In this document: positions 35,393 to 47,700 of the stretch, one piece after another
Position numbering within the stretch: position 1 is the first letter of the stretch
How the letters are laid out: every line of letters begins with the position of its first letter
Assembly (NCBI GenBank): GCA_029851415.1
Contig: CM056741.1
Span: 161,435,685-161,499,684, forward strand
Direction of reading: 5' to 3'
From: Eretmocerus hayati
Taxonomy: Eukaryota > Arthropoda > Insecta > Hymenoptera > Aphelinidae
Length of the DNA: 64,000 bases
The notes under the pieces: generated by a model
What the model saw: only the letters and a program-made list of their open reading frames with translations
What the model was told of the DNA's origin: nothing
Database searches by the model: none
Made by a program: the position numbers and the translations under genes

Positions 35393-35456
35393 GAAGTATT
35401 GCTCAAGTAACGCTAAAGTACTGCTAAAGTACTGCTCAAGTATCGCTTGAGTCAAT
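35393..35456. repeat. Short tandem repeat, 11-12 bp unit
   Basis: AAGTATTGCTC, AAGTAACGCTAA, AGTACTGCTAA, AGTACTGCTC and AAGTATCGCTTG follow each other: five to six units of a word close to AAGTACTGCTCA. Confidence 0.8.
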
Positions 35457-35489
35457 GCGGTCACCATGTATGCTGAAAGCTAGTTCCGA

Positions 35490-35780
35490 CCATTTTCTCC
35501 GATAATCTTGCGATTTGTGCTGAACAAAAAGATGTAAAATTCTTTCCATCGTCTAACTTGTGTTGATCAAGTCGTCTTTTGGCGTAAATCGCAAGAGTGC
35601 ACAAGAGTGTTGGAGAAAAGTGAGAACAAAAGTGTGTCTATATTACAGTTTAAGGAGTACCTGCGGTCAAGTTGTTCCCATTTCCCTTCAATAATCTTTT
35701 GATTTCATCTAAACGATAAATGTTGGATACAAGTTGAACAATAACAATGACTCGACAACTTATCTGAAATTTTGAACATC
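35490..35780. repeat. Hairpin-bearing dispersed repeat, copy 1
   Basis: CTTGCGATTTGTGCTGAAC (from 35509) is complementary in part to GTCTTTTGGCGTAAATCGCAAG (35574-35595), giving a stem of about 25 bp. The following part (35636-35780, GTGTCTATATTACAG, TTGTTCCCATTTCCC, CAATGACTCGACAACTTATC) aligns with 48246-48420. Confidence 0.55.
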
Positions 35781-37083
35781 AAAGATTTCACGTGAAATGT
35801 GGACGAGGTTTCACAGTGCAAGGTGACCGCATGTCCTCTTGAGTAACATTGAATCATCTACAGTGATTGCGCTGTTTTATTGACTTCGCGTACTCTTAAA
35901 GCTCTTTTGAGTACCTAACTAACTACTGTACTAAATTGGATCGCACGTGATGTGATAACTCTGCACTCAGTCACGATACTAATCATAGGTGCTTGAATAG
36001 AGGGATCGGAGATTCCAAAAATTTCTCTTTGAAAATTCCTTCATTTATTAGGTTGTACACCGAAGGCATTTCAATCAAGTTATTTATTCGATGATCGGAG
36101 AGCTATAGCAACTGTTGGATGGGGTATCATATCTAACCTCAAACCTGCTGGTATCTAGGGTGGTTTCCCGCTGTTTGAATCATCAACCAGTGCCACGTAA
36201 CACTTGAAGCGTCCACTCAAAAAACCATTTCAACTTAACGATCCGGAACTCATTGTATTCTCCAAAGTCGATCTATTGTTTGTCAAATATCCACGAAATT
36301 TTTGTAATCTGCCCACAGAGTATATAATCGAAAGGTGTTATTATTAAGCTTGCGCATTTAGACACCGATACATCTTCGAAAGCGTGAATGACGCATTGCA
36401 CGATCCATTTTCGACAATTCAAAGCTCGTCATAAGATGGATCAGTTCTGATCAACCAAAATGAGAATGTACCATCAAACTGTAGGTAGTGCTATAACGTT
36501 ATATATAGCTTCAAAAACCAATGAGAGAGTGTTCGTAATAATAGAATTCGCTCGCACCCCGTGCGGGCAATCTCCGTGAAGCTTAATCCTTTTTTCCCAT
36601 TGTCAGGGCAACACGATTCGTCACACTCGATGGCAGAATGCGACGATCATGGTATACTATAACTGCACCCGGGACATCCGTAAGCTCACGGGGTGGTCGG
36701 AAACATACACATTCGATGTATCAGTTACCCAGAGTGAGGCAGAGTGAATTAAAAGCTCGTTCACTCTTCATTCGTCCTGGACACGTATACAGAGCATTCC
36801 AATACATCACGAACCTCGACGCTTTGTGAAAAATCTCGAGTGACTTTTTCGAGAGTGGGAACTTTAGTATATAACAGCCAGGGTCGATCAATCCGCCCTA
36901 TAAATATATATGTACAAGATGCAGGATGATGTTGTATAAATACCACGCGACATCATTTTTTGAAGATGATGCAGAGTCATTGTTTGCCGAGCTGCTTTTG
37001 ATGATCTTCCACTCTAAAACTTTTCCTCACGTCACTATGTACAATTGTAGAATACATTATTTGAGTGCAGTAATTGATTATTA
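35781..37083. other. Non-coding stretch
   Basis: No gene is recognised. A moderately GC-richer patch lies at about 36540-36790 (CGCACCCCGTGCGGGCAATC), with short open frames on both strands. Confidence 0.35.
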
Positions 37084-37918
37084 AGGTAAGTGTACCCAAC
37101 TTGCCCCCATTAAGCCATTTTCTTAATAACTTTGGCCCATCTCTATATTTTCCAACGTACTTTAGCTCATTTTAAAGCTTGTCTCAAGATCTTCAAAATG
37201 AGCTAAGATACGTCTAATTTGGATGAAGTGGAGCCGAGCTGTTTGAATTCTCCCGAAAGGTGATTTTTGAGAGTTTACAAAAGTGTGTACCCAACTTGCC
37301 CCCATCATTTAAAACAATGTAAATCGGCGATGAAGCGAATAGAATCGCTTTGATCCGTTTTGATCACCGTGCAGCGACATTTGTAGCTTTTAGCTGGCCC
37401 AAGACATCGTTTCCGACCTATTTTGACGTGATAAACACGTTCTGAGTGGTAAAAAAAGCCATACTGCACGCCTTTCCGAGATAACCATATGGGGGCATGT
37501 TGGGTACACTCCGATGTCGGCCTTCTTGATTCTCAAACCATCTTCGTATTTTGTACATAAAATCGCTCCAAATCAGAGTTCTGCAACCCTGAAGAGCGGA
37601 TTTTGAAGGTCTTGAGACAAGGAATCGAATGCGCTAAGGTACGTCAAGATTGGTCAAATAAAAATAAATTGGCACCGGTTTTAGTGAACGTGATTTCCTC
37701 GGTGATTTCTTAGCCGTGCAAACACGAAAAATGGAAAACTCACTTTATATTTTCTGGAGAACGCAGAAATGATCCGGGGTCGATGAAAACTACGTATTTT
37801 CTCATATTTTAACATAACAAACGAAAAAAAAAATTGCGGGAAGGTCAACGAGCGCCCATTCCTGAGATCGGCATATGGGGGCAAGTTGGGTACAGAAGCA
37901 AGTTGGGTACACTTACCT
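37084..37918 (+). mobile_element. 835-bp MITE, copy 3
   Basis: Ends AGGTAAGTGTACCCAACTTG and its complement, with TA at 37082-37083 and 37919-37920. Same length and orientation as copies 1 and 2 and nearly the same sequence. The sequences flanking the three copies are unrelated, so these are separate insertions rather than one duplicated segment. There is no transposase. Confidence 0.9.
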
Positions 37919-37959
37919 TATTTATTAAAACAATTCAATGATGAGCCAAAATTTGTCCG

Positions 37960-38580
37960 TTCACATCTCGCGTATCGAGTTGTTTTTGTCGAAGGGTAAA
38001 ATTCAATGGGTGGCCGGATGGGTAATGAGTAGTTGATTGGGTGAACACATGTACGGGTATGTGGGTGGATGGGTATATGGGATAGTGGGTGGATGGACAG
38101 GTAAGTCAATAGATTTGTGGGTGGATGGAAAGGTAAGTCAATAGGTTTGTGGGTTATTGGGTGGATGGGTAGAAATGAGAATAAGAGGATGAAAGGTCTG
38201 GGAGATCTTCTGGGAGATCCGGGACATCTTTTGGATGATCTGGGAGATGGGACTGGGAAATTTGGAGATGGAACTGAAATTGCAAGAATAATCGTACCCA
38301 GTCCGGTTTAGTTTCCTAATTCGGTCTAGTTTAGTCAACACGATTCGGCCATAATTGGTCTAATTTGGTCTAGTTGGGTCTAGTTCGGCGAAGTTCGGTC
38401 TTGCTTGGTCTAATTCGATCTGGTTCGGTTTAGATCAATTTGGTTTGATCTAGTCCAGTTCAATTAGGTCTGGTCTAGTCAGGTCTGGTCTGGTCTGGTC
38501 TGGTCTGATCTGGTCTGGTCTGGTCCGGTCTGGTCCGGCCCGATCGGTTAGGTCTCAGGTCTGGTCTGGCTGTGTCCATT
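37960..38580 (+). repeat. Complex G-rich arrays: GGATGGGT, GGGAGAT and GGTCT
   Basis: Three kinds of short repeat follow each other. GGGTGGATGG-type words run to about 38180, including a duplicated AGGTAAGTCAATAG block at about 38099 and 38131. GGGAGATC-type words occupy 38200-38280. GGTCTAGTTC-type words pass into an almost pure (TGGTC)n pentamer run at about 38466-38575. The G-rich strand is the plus strand throughout. Related arrays recur at 41695-42215. Confidence 0.75.
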
Positions 38581-38886
38581 GATTGACTGATCAATTGACT
38601 GATTGCACAATCCACTGATTGGTCGTGTCTCATGTGTTTCGCGTTGTGCGTCGTGCATCATGTGTCTCATACCATGATGGGGTAGAAGATTGGGATCGGG
38701 GTGGGAAAGAGAAGTTCCATACTAGTACGGTCTACTTGGGTCCAAATCCATATAATTCGGTCTCGTTTGGTCTGACTAGGTCTTGACGTGCGCAGCTCAT
38801 GCTATGATCAGCTTACATAAATCGATACATAATCAAACATAGTTCATGTCTACTCAACCTTGTTTACACATAAGCGTAAGTCACGC

Positions 38887-39078
38887 GGCATCCACGTTTT
38901 TGGTGGATGCCCAGGTGTAAGTTATCTGATGTCTGTCCGTCACTCACGTGATATCCGCGGAACCCATGGATTTCGCGGATGACCATCGGGAATCCAGGAA
39001 ATCAGTGGATACCACGAAATCCAGTTATTCAGCGGATGCCCCCGAATGGCATCCGAGGAATTCGCGGGTTCCGCGGAT
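38887..39078. repeat. Nested palindromes of GCGGATGCC words
   Basis: GGCATCCAC (38887-38895) and GTGGATGCC (38903-38911) form a 9-bp stem with a 7-nt loop. ATCCGCGGAACCC (38953-38965) is an exact inverted partner of GGGTTCCGCGGAT (39066-39078). Between them GCGGATG and GGCATCC recur several times. It may be a decayed foldback or a protein-binding cluster. Confidence 0.65.
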
Positions 39079-39730
39079 GCACATTCCAGTAGGTATGTAA
39101 GACGAGCCGAGCACTGGCTCGTGAGATCAGTTTCCACTGAAATCTTTGACAGGCCACTACGCTCGTCACGTCATGGACCGCGTCGCTGTACCCCGACTCG
39201 TTCACGCTATATTAACGTCACGTTACGCTGCGGTCTTATGAAGGGCCGCGATTTTTACTTTGCCTCAGTGTTCTATCTGTGTGTGTTACTATGTATGCTA
39301 GTTCATGATTCAGATTTTAGTGTTGACTACTGCGTCAAGAACTTGCCATAATTCCCGTGTATTCAATTCAACCCATTCCTTCAAAAAGAAAAAAGACATT
39401 AAAAAAACCATTCCTTCCCGCTCCTGCGAATTATACCCAACAGCATCATCGTTTCAAGTGCAGTGTCAGATCCAAATACCCAGCATAGAAGTGCACTCTT
39501 ACATATGTCAAGGATAAAGCACGGACCAAGTGTTTCATCAAAATCGTACACAATTTCGAGTCATTTATCAAGTTGCAGGCTTTCCCATTCAATTTTCGCT
39601 TTCTTGCCACGACCTATAAGGTTGATGGTGTCGTGACGAGTCAAGACTCTTGAACTCTGAACGACAGACCGTAGCGTTGGCTGGTCTCTCGGGTCACAGT
39701 AAGCTGTCGTGCGTCCCCGACAGAGCTCTG
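39079..39730. other. Non-coding stretch, GC-rich at first
   Basis: 39100-39260 is GC-richer (CTCGTCACGTCATGGACCGC). Nothing recognisable follows. A 101-codon frame at 39046-39351 has no family features. Confidence 0.35.
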
Positions 39731-40110
39731 TCAGTCTAATTTGATCTAATTCGATATAATTTGGTCTAGTTCGGTGCAATTAAGACTAGTCAATCAAAAA
39801 ATCTCTTAATTGTTCGGCACTTTGATATATCAAACTCAGCCTTTCTGATAATTTAGATCAGTTAATCGAAATTTTCTGAAATGACATAGTTGTACCATTC
39901 AACATAATATCATCTTTGCAAACTTCATAAGAGACTCTTTTTCCCAACATCATTTATTATTTTACAATCATGATTATTGAGCTCCAGGACATTTCAGGGG
40001 CCTTATTAGGCTTATCAAGAATGTTGACAAGCCGATCGAGCGGTAGCAAGTAAGGCAATAATGCTGTATGTAGAGTGGATTATGCAGGAAATCAATTTTG
40101 AAATGTAGAG
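39731..40110 (+). repeat. GGTCTAG words plus segment shared with 42230-42360
   Basis: GTCTAATTTG/GGTCTAGTTCGG words at 39731-39790 repeat those of 38300-38460. Further on, ATCATCTTTGCAAACTTCATAAGAG (about 39909-39933) and GGTAGCAAGTAAGGCAATAA (about 40041-40060) align with ATGTCATCTTTACAAACTTT and GGTAGCGAGAGAAGCAATAA in the 42.2-42.35 kb region. This supports one dispersed composite repeat. Confidence 0.6.
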
Positions 40111-40671
40111 GTGATAAACTTCGGGATTTTGTTTCAAAATAATACACTGCTTTGATTAGCTGTATAAATTTGTCTCACACATCAATGTTCTGAGGAAACA
40201 TCTTGAACGATTTGGACCGCACACTAAATCAAACTTGGTTTCTCATTATCCGACCCCTGGTATTCAATATTATACACTAATTCTAAAAAATAGGACTCAA
40301 CGTCATCGTCATCATAGCTCTGAGACCTATTCTTGATTTGCATGGTCGGTAGAAACATATACGATCTGCGAACGGAATATAGTATGCAAAAACGAAAATC
40401 GTCGAAGAGAAAAAAAGTGCAAAGGTGTTGCCGCTATAGATATAACTCTAGACAGTGCCAAACTCGGAACTGGATATTAATTATCAACGAAAAGAAGAAG
40501 AGAACCAATCTATACAAGGGACAGACTCCCGAAATATAATATCGAGTGAGAAATTTTCGAAACGCATGAAATCGAAATGATTTTTTTAATTAAAAACGGC
40601 CCACTGGACCATATCTCGTTTTGCTTTATGCCAGAATTTCTGCTTCATTCATATTCGATGATGAGAACAAG

Positions 40672-40690
40672 GGTGTGTGTGAGAGAGAGA
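40672..40690. repeat. Compound (GT)n(GA)n microsatellite
   Basis: GTGTGTGT followed by GAGAGAGAGA. Confidence 0.9.
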
Positions 40691-40830
40691 AAAATTCGCA
40701 TAAATCCTCCTTCCGTGTATGTATATTCGAAAAACGCGCAGGCATCAGGCACGAGGCTCGCGCGCGCCCATATGCATTCCCGTGAATACTTCTTGGAACG
40801 ATAAACCCTAATTTATGCAAATCCTTACGA

Positions 40831-40856
40831 GTGAGTGTGTGTGAGAGAGAGAGAAG
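40831..40856. repeat. Compound (GT)n(GA)n microsatellite
   Basis: GTGAGTGTGTGTGAGAGAGA followed by GAGAAG. Confidence 0.9.
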
Positions 40857-41694
40857 AGACGAGCTAGAAGTCCTTTTAAAAACTGGAAAGCCGAGTCGTT
40901 TCGTAGAATCTGTCGCGACCAATGCGACTCGAAGGAATGATTGCTCGGTTATACTGGCAGTGGCAGCAGCAAAAACAGCACAAGTTCTCTCTATATACAC
41001 CTCTGTTTTCTTCCTTTTTTTGCCCTTTTTCCGCGCTATTTCATTCTCGATGCGACAACTTCTCGTTATTGGTGTTTTTCGACTTGGTATTTATCCATGC
41101 TGCACTGGATTATCCAAAAGTATCACTTGAATATCGGATACTGGCTGCTCTGCAAAACAGGTAACGTGTAAGCGAACGTAAAATTGATTCTGTTCCGATG
41201 TATGGTTACCCAGTGTCTGAATTTAGTGAATTAATTTGTTTGCTTACTGAAAGATTTCCGTTCGTGGATGGGTATTATTTATTTCTCTTGCATTTGGAAC
41301 GTTTTCCGTTACGTTCGAAAAATCCAACCATCAGTAATATTCAATTCGAGAATATGTCAATCTTTGGGTATTCAGAATCTTGTGCTCATTTAGGTTAAGA
41401 GAACATGGAATGAATCTGAGTTCTCTGGAACCCTGAACTGTCATGAATTCGAATATTAATCATCCTCATTATTAAATATGTCAAGAGATGATCACACTAA
41501 TTATCTACAGACTGTGTATATTTTAGAAATTGGAGGACTCGGGAAAAGTTATGAAATCAAGATTTTTCAAATATATTTTCACTAAAGTTGTCAACTACTT
41601 GTTGTTCCATCAGTATTTGCAGGTAATCAAAATTAAACGCACATTATTATAATTCAACGCACAGCCAAACCTTGTCCATTAAATTCCGCATATT

Positions 41695-42360
41695 GAGTGC
41701 CTATGAGGAATATGGGAGGTGGGAGATGGAAGTTGAGAGATGGGAAATAAGATATGGATAAGAGAGGGTGAGAGGGGGGTGGATGGGGAACTGGCGTTGG
41801 GAGATGAGATTCGAGGAATGTGAGGTGATAGATGGGAGTTAGGTGATGGGTGATGGAAGTTAGGAGATGATGGCAGCTGGGAGGTGAGATATGGGAGATA
41901 GGAGTTGATAGGTGGAAGTTGGGAGGATGCATATGGGTGATAGGAGTTGGAAGGAGATGGGAATGAAGAGCTCGAAGTTGGGATTAGTTATGGTGCGGTT
42001 TGGGACGGTCTCGGTTAGCCTGGGACGCTTTAGAAGAGTCTGGAACGGTCTGAAGCGGTCTGGTCTGGGGTGGGCTGGCTAAAATATGATGAAACAAAAT
42101 ATACGTGACCGTGAGGGCTATGGGTGAGGTGCGGGTGACCCGGTTGGTGGGTGGATTGATGGTTGGGCGTGTGTGTGGACAGGTTCATCAGTGGATGGCT
42201 AGACGGGCTGGTAAATGGTTGTAAATATCAGTGGCACCAGTTCAAGGAAATGTCATCTTTACAAACTTTATAAGGAACCTCTCTTTAACCCCTTTAGTCA
42301 AGTCCACGAAAACATCCACAAACCGAAGGACTGGTAGCGAGAGAAGCAATAACGCAAATC
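41695..42360 (+). repeat. Second complex of G-rich arrays plus shared segment
   Basis: GGGAGATGGAAGTT-type words (41700-41970) are followed by GGTCTGGAAC-type words (41990-42075), then GGGTGGATTGATGG-type words (42110-42215), then the segment shared with 39900-40070. The same ingredients as 37960-40110 appear in a different order, with the G-rich strand again plus. A 92-codon minus-strand frame with His/Pro/Ser repeats (41654-41932) is a product of the simple sequence. Confidence 0.65.
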
Positions 42361-44564
42361 CTAATAACGAATGAGACAAGAACGATTAGTCTTCATTCGC
42401 TTCATATAGTTAAATCTTCACGTTCAATGAATGGATACTTTTGAATTTCCGGGAAACCTTACAAACATATCTGATCCAATCTCAAGTTTTATTTAATTAT
42501 TTTTTGATGAAAAACATTTTGCATTCAGCATGAGAACTCAATTGCCTATAGCTGTACCATGAAAGAATACTGGATGTCTCACCAATCGTCTGAAAATCTT
42601 CCAATTCTGTTAAAAAATAGAACTGAAATTGTGTCAATAATTATTCCTTGTCCAATAGGTCTATTGGCGTTTATATTGAGCAAGGATTGCAAAACTTCAG
42701 AATAGCCTCAATATGACCTTAAATAACTTCGTTTCTGATTGAGAAATATGGGGTGATATCCGCCTGCATCACATTTTTTTTTTTTGAAATTTAAAAAACT
42801 CACTCCAGGATGATGAATTCCTAAAACCAGCTCTTGAAACCAATACAAACCGAGGAAGGCTAATGTTTACCATAAATTTCTGCACGTTTCAGAAAGAGAC
42901 ATCAGGAAGATATTCTGCCAACGTCATTACTAATAACCTGTTCCAGTGTCTCCCAGTACAGTCAACAGGTTCTATCCAAATTGAATTTTAAATAAGCCCT
43001 TCACTAAAAAGATTTCTATTCCACTTGGAGAGCGACATGAGGACAGAAAATGACGGCACCCTCAAACTAGCCTCAAAGTGTAACAACAAAGACACCCCTA
43101 AAACTCAATACCCACTCATACTACTTTTAAAGTCTCGCACGATCCCTCAAAGTCTCAACTCTCATCATTACTTCACACATGCGCAATTTTTTTTTCTTCT
43201 CACTTCTTTTTTAAATCAGCAACCAAGAGTCGTTTCTCCCTTGGCTGTTGCAGTGCAGGACTAATTCGCTCAATTTTCCGCGCGACTTGGCAAATGGGAA
43301 ATTCGTTCACGCCTCTAACGCAGAGAAGAAATTGATGTCGGCGAGACGAGTCTGACGAGTGGCATGACATCAGACGTATATACCTCTAGACTTGGGAATT
43401 ACATCACAATCGCGAGACAAATTCGAGCTGTCCATTCTAAGCGTAAGGTAAGAGTACGTAAGATTAAGGGGAGGTCATTACTCGGTCGCTATATCGTATG
43501 TAGACTTATATATCGTATGTAGACTTATACATGGATGAAGACGACAGAGGTGGAGCCCAGGCTGAAAAAGATATACGGGAGTTGTTGTATGTAGGTCACG
43601 TGAAGGACTGTCAGTCATATATGGGGATGATGGCCCACGATTTAGGGCATCATCACTATAGGTACATGGTGGGCCCGTGATGTGTTCGTTTCACCCTCTT
43701 ATCGCTCACGCACTCGTTCTAGTTTCGTCTGAATTTTTTTTGGCTCTTGATCCGCACGCCCTGTGCCTCCCCCTTGTATGTAGTTAGTGTCCCGTGCGCG
43801 AGTCTTTTATATATTTTCTTACACGGTATTGTGATGAACGCCTGCTGCACGTGGATAATCTTGTTAGGACTTTGCTTTGTGATGAGATCACTCTCTCGCG
43901 CTATCTTTCTCCCTCGCATTAGTCTTAGTCTGACAGTTTACTTCTGTCGATTCTCTTGCAATGTCCTAACGGTACTATATTCACATGATATGCATGATCG
44001 ATTTAGAAACTGAAATGCTATGTAGGCTCACTAAAATTGCACATTTTGATTGATATTATAGTGATGTTGGTGATATATGTGGTGATTAAAAGGCGGGTAT
44101 TTATCGGGTATGAGTTTCAACAACATGTCGGCCAGATCAATTTTGAGCAGGATGGTTGTAACAAAGCGTAAAAAGATTCAATAGTTAAAAATAGCCAAAA
44201 ACTCATTAATTAGCAATATATATTTCTCATCAAATTGAAAATAGTGATAGAGACAAGCAACCGAGCCTCATTTTTATCACCTAAACAGCAAGATTCAGAT
44301 AATAGGTTGAAACTTTTTATGATCGATTTCATAAAGCTGGGCGGACAAACAGTAGATTTTGACAGTATGTTGAGCACGCAAAACATGTACTTTATCAACA
44401 GAAGAGCACATTTTTCAGATTTCCAGAATCTGGAGGAATTCAGATATCTCTTCCTACAATCCAGGGACACACCTTATTCAAACTGAGTTCCTGTCCAATA
44501 TTCTCAGAGTTTCTCGATTCTTCGTGATCAGATAGAATTAGATAAGTGTAAGATAGTACATTAT
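42361..44564. other. Non-coding stretch
   Basis: A small palindrome CCAATAGGTCTATTGG lies at 42651-42666. A GC-richer island (about 43270-43700) includes a duplicated TATCGTATGTAGACTTATA block (43493-43528). No gene is recognised. Confidence 0.35.
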
Positions 44565-44745
44565 TCTTGCCCCGGGCCCTTGCGCTGAGTTTTGGCACTA
44601 GGAGAGCTCATTTCCCGAGCAAAGCGAGAGAAATAAGTCCTCCGCACCCGAAATGAGCCTGCGATTACGGGGCAGTCATGATTTTTCGTCAAGACAACCC
44701 TGAAATCGCGTTTGCAAGCGGCATTTTTAGGATAGGACAATGAAA
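44565..44745. repeat. Double-hairpin repeat, copy 2 (diverged)
   Basis: GGCACTAGGAGAGCTCATTT, TAAGTCCTCCGCACCC and GCGGCATTTTTAGGATAGGA align with GGGCACTAGGCGAGACAGAC, CATGTCCTC and GCGGCATTTTTAGGTTAGAG at 31286-31411. The hairpin pairing is weaker here, so this is the older copy. Confidence 0.55.
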
Positions 44746-47700
44746 ATATTCTTTCATAATGCAATAAATCTTACCTATACTCTAAACACACAATGGTAAT
44801 AATCATTTTCAGAAAATTACATCAATGAACTTAGTTTTCTGAGTCTGATTTCTAGAGTAACTGAAGAGTAGGCTTGATATAATTTGTGTAATCAGTCGTT
44901 ACTAACAACTCATCTCTAGTGAACCACACGATTTTACCTTGATTCATCAAGCAATTAATCATAACTTATAAATTCAAGATACATAATACGTTACATTCCA
45001 CTATGCAGGAGACCCTAATTAATAATTTTCGACCGAACATCGTACCAATAACACGAAAAGGCGTAGCAGTAGATTTCAGACACCTCTTACGGTTGGAATT
45101 CAGAAAGGTTTCATAGGGTTATTTATTTGACCGTTTAACGACTGTGTGAGGTAGTCTACATTCTCTCTTCTTTGGCTTCTCTTTTTTTTTTCTACTCCCC
45201 GGAACGTGAAGGGATCCCCCCGCATTGTCCAGTAGCAATGCCAAAGTTGTGAACAGAAGCCCAAAAAAATAGAAATCAGTGGAGAGAGATCTGGCTCAAT
45301 TAAAATCTCGTAACACAGTTTTACAAAAAGGACGAAGGATTGGGGATCGTAAAAAGTTTTCGTGGAACATCATGTTGGAAATAAAAAGGTTAAAAGCCCC
45401 TTGCTTTACTCTCTGATCGTGTTTAAATAGGGCGTTTAACTGATCTATTCGAGGAAAAAGTTGATTTAGTTGTTAGATTTTTGGAATTTTTTTGGAAATT
45501 CGTCAAGATTGTAAGAATTCGTTCGAAATTCTTGATAGTTCCTAACTTATTTGAAGGTTTAAAGATAATCGCGGATCAGTGGGCTATGGTTAAAACACGA
45601 ACTCATATCTATTCAGCTGATTTGTAGTTACAATTCGATCACTTTTTTCAAAAAATTTTATGTTGGCGGTTTTATCCTAGAACGAAGGAGAGAGCTATGT
45701 ATGCATGAAAAAGTCAATTAAATGGTTCAACTCACTGTTAGATCTTCAATAAGATCTGGTTCCTCGTGTCACAAGCTTATAAATACTCACAATGTAGCCT
45801 TGAAATACATATTTATCAACAAAAATCTTCTAATTTATTCCGAATTATTACGCCCGAGTCATTTTTGATGATGGCAAATGCTGGAAAATGTACATGTTGA
45901 AAGTGCAATTATTTCGAACTTAACCATGTCAATCTCAAATCAATGTCTGACCGAAATCTACGAAATCATGCCAAAACTAACCTCACCAATCCCAACGCAA
46001 TCAAAATCAATCATGATCGCATAGTGTTCAAGAATTCTTGGTAACTTTTTGTCCGGTCATCAAATACGAATAATCACCCAAACAATTGCGAAGAAATAAT
46101 TATCTTAATAGAGCTTCAAGAAATTACTCCATCTCTAATGGAACACCAATGGAGTACACCATAGTATATACCTATCAAGTAAGAGAAGGCAACGGGCTTC
46201 ACAAGCAAAAGCGGTGGCAGGGACAATCGTGCGAAATCACCGTGAACGATTAATTACTGAAGCGCGCAGGAAAATTATTGGGCAAGAAGGGGACGCCCGG
46301 TATACGACGACGACTACGACAAGGCAACGAGCAACGACTTCCTTCCTCCACCGGTGTGGGGGCAACCAAGCCATGCGTGAGTAACTCACTCAAGTAACTC
46401 AATGAATTTTCCGGCTTTCGGTCCGACCCTCTACCGATAGATCGGCACGAAAGCTCGTTGAGGGAACAGCCGACGCCGCTACCGTTACCAAGTAGCATTA
46501 GGCCTAATCACTGGCTATCTCTCATGCTCGTACAGCTTTGCGCACTCGAATGCGCGAGCCACGCCAGCATTAGCCTGTATTAGTGATCCCCCTCCAATAT
46601 TATATATTAGTCGGTCTATTGACTATTTGCTCTTTGAGGTGTTGCGAAAATATTTTTGCTTTCTAAGATTTCGTCGAATGGCCAGGATATTTCATTCTAG
46701 AGCTGATTGAACGATTTCGCGACATTTTTCGATCGAAGAGGTAATTTGATCAGATTCCAGATGTTTCTGGATTTTTTAGGGAATTGACTCGTCTACATAA
46801 TTGACAAATCTATTGAAATTATATACTCATATTGTTCTCATTAGGAACTAGATTTAAATTGACGATTTCGCAAATCCTCAGAGATTGGAAAATAAAGTGT
46901 CACGTTTGTGTTTGAGTCTGCTGAGATACATTTTATATACCATTAATGATCCCAAAGGCTCTCAAATTTTCACTTACTGTATCAATATGATTGTCAATGG
47001 TTGACTTATTGAATTCAAAGACCTATACCTTTTGGTACAATCACTGGTTTCTGGGAGGGAATAATAATGAGTTGGGACTATAATTTTACGCCAATTTATG
47101 CTCGCTGACATTACTCATCATTCCATTAGTCTCTTAGATAAATATTTTGAAAAATCCCGATTCGATCTCGAATTTAGAAAAACATACATTTTTCCAGTAA
47201 TTGCTTTTTTCCATACCCTTCAAATATCCCAAGCATTAGATTTCAGCATACCATCCACTACACCTAACACAATCTCAGAAAAAAATCGTTTCAAAAATGT
47301 ATCCCACCTGGACGCTCGAATTTTCGTTTCTACATCAGGTCAGATAAGGTAAATCACAAGTATAGAGATGATGGCCCCTCATCATCTCACTCGCGTATTT
47401 ACGACGACAGCTCATGGCCGAGGAAAGATTCGGAAACATCATCCGCCCCCGCAGCCTATATACATCCCGGACGTTCGCCGCGTCTGCTCCTCTCGCTCTG
47501 ATGAGGCCTCTATCCTGACATCTACGGAGACGTCTACGAGCATTAGCGTCGACAGACGTGAGCCTCGCAAGATTGGGGGTAGAAACGAGACATCTTCTCC
47601 AAGGTATGAATTTCTAGGGTACTTTATTCCATGTATATCATACCGACACGCAAGAGTACCGTATTTCCTTCGTTCCACTGCCTGCAATCCCTCGTTCGTC

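Larger units (their letters stand above)
40111..41694. other. Non-coding stretch with two compound microsatellites
   Basis: (GT)n(GA)n runs lie at 40672-40690 and 40831-40856, each near a GCATAAAT or ATTTATGC word in opposite orientation, hinting at a decayed inverted pair. Open frames of up to 124 codons here overlap on both strands and contain the microsatellites. No gene is recognised. Confidence 0.4.

Noticed and set aside
31016..37884. A 67-codon minus-strand frame conserved between two MITE copies, as if a small protein gene
   Set aside because: The copies are nearly identical throughout, so the frame is conserved only because the DNA is. In copy 1 the frame is not preserved at the same length, and it has no protein features.
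23563..37918. Three MITE copies in the same orientation at 6.7-6.9 kb spacing, suggesting a segmental duplication
   Set aside because: The flanking sequences of the three copies are unrelated and each copy has its own TA duplication, so these are separate insertions.
41654..41932. A His/Pro/Ser-rich 92-codon minus-strand protein
   Set aside because: It is the translation of a GGGAGATGG simple-sequence array.
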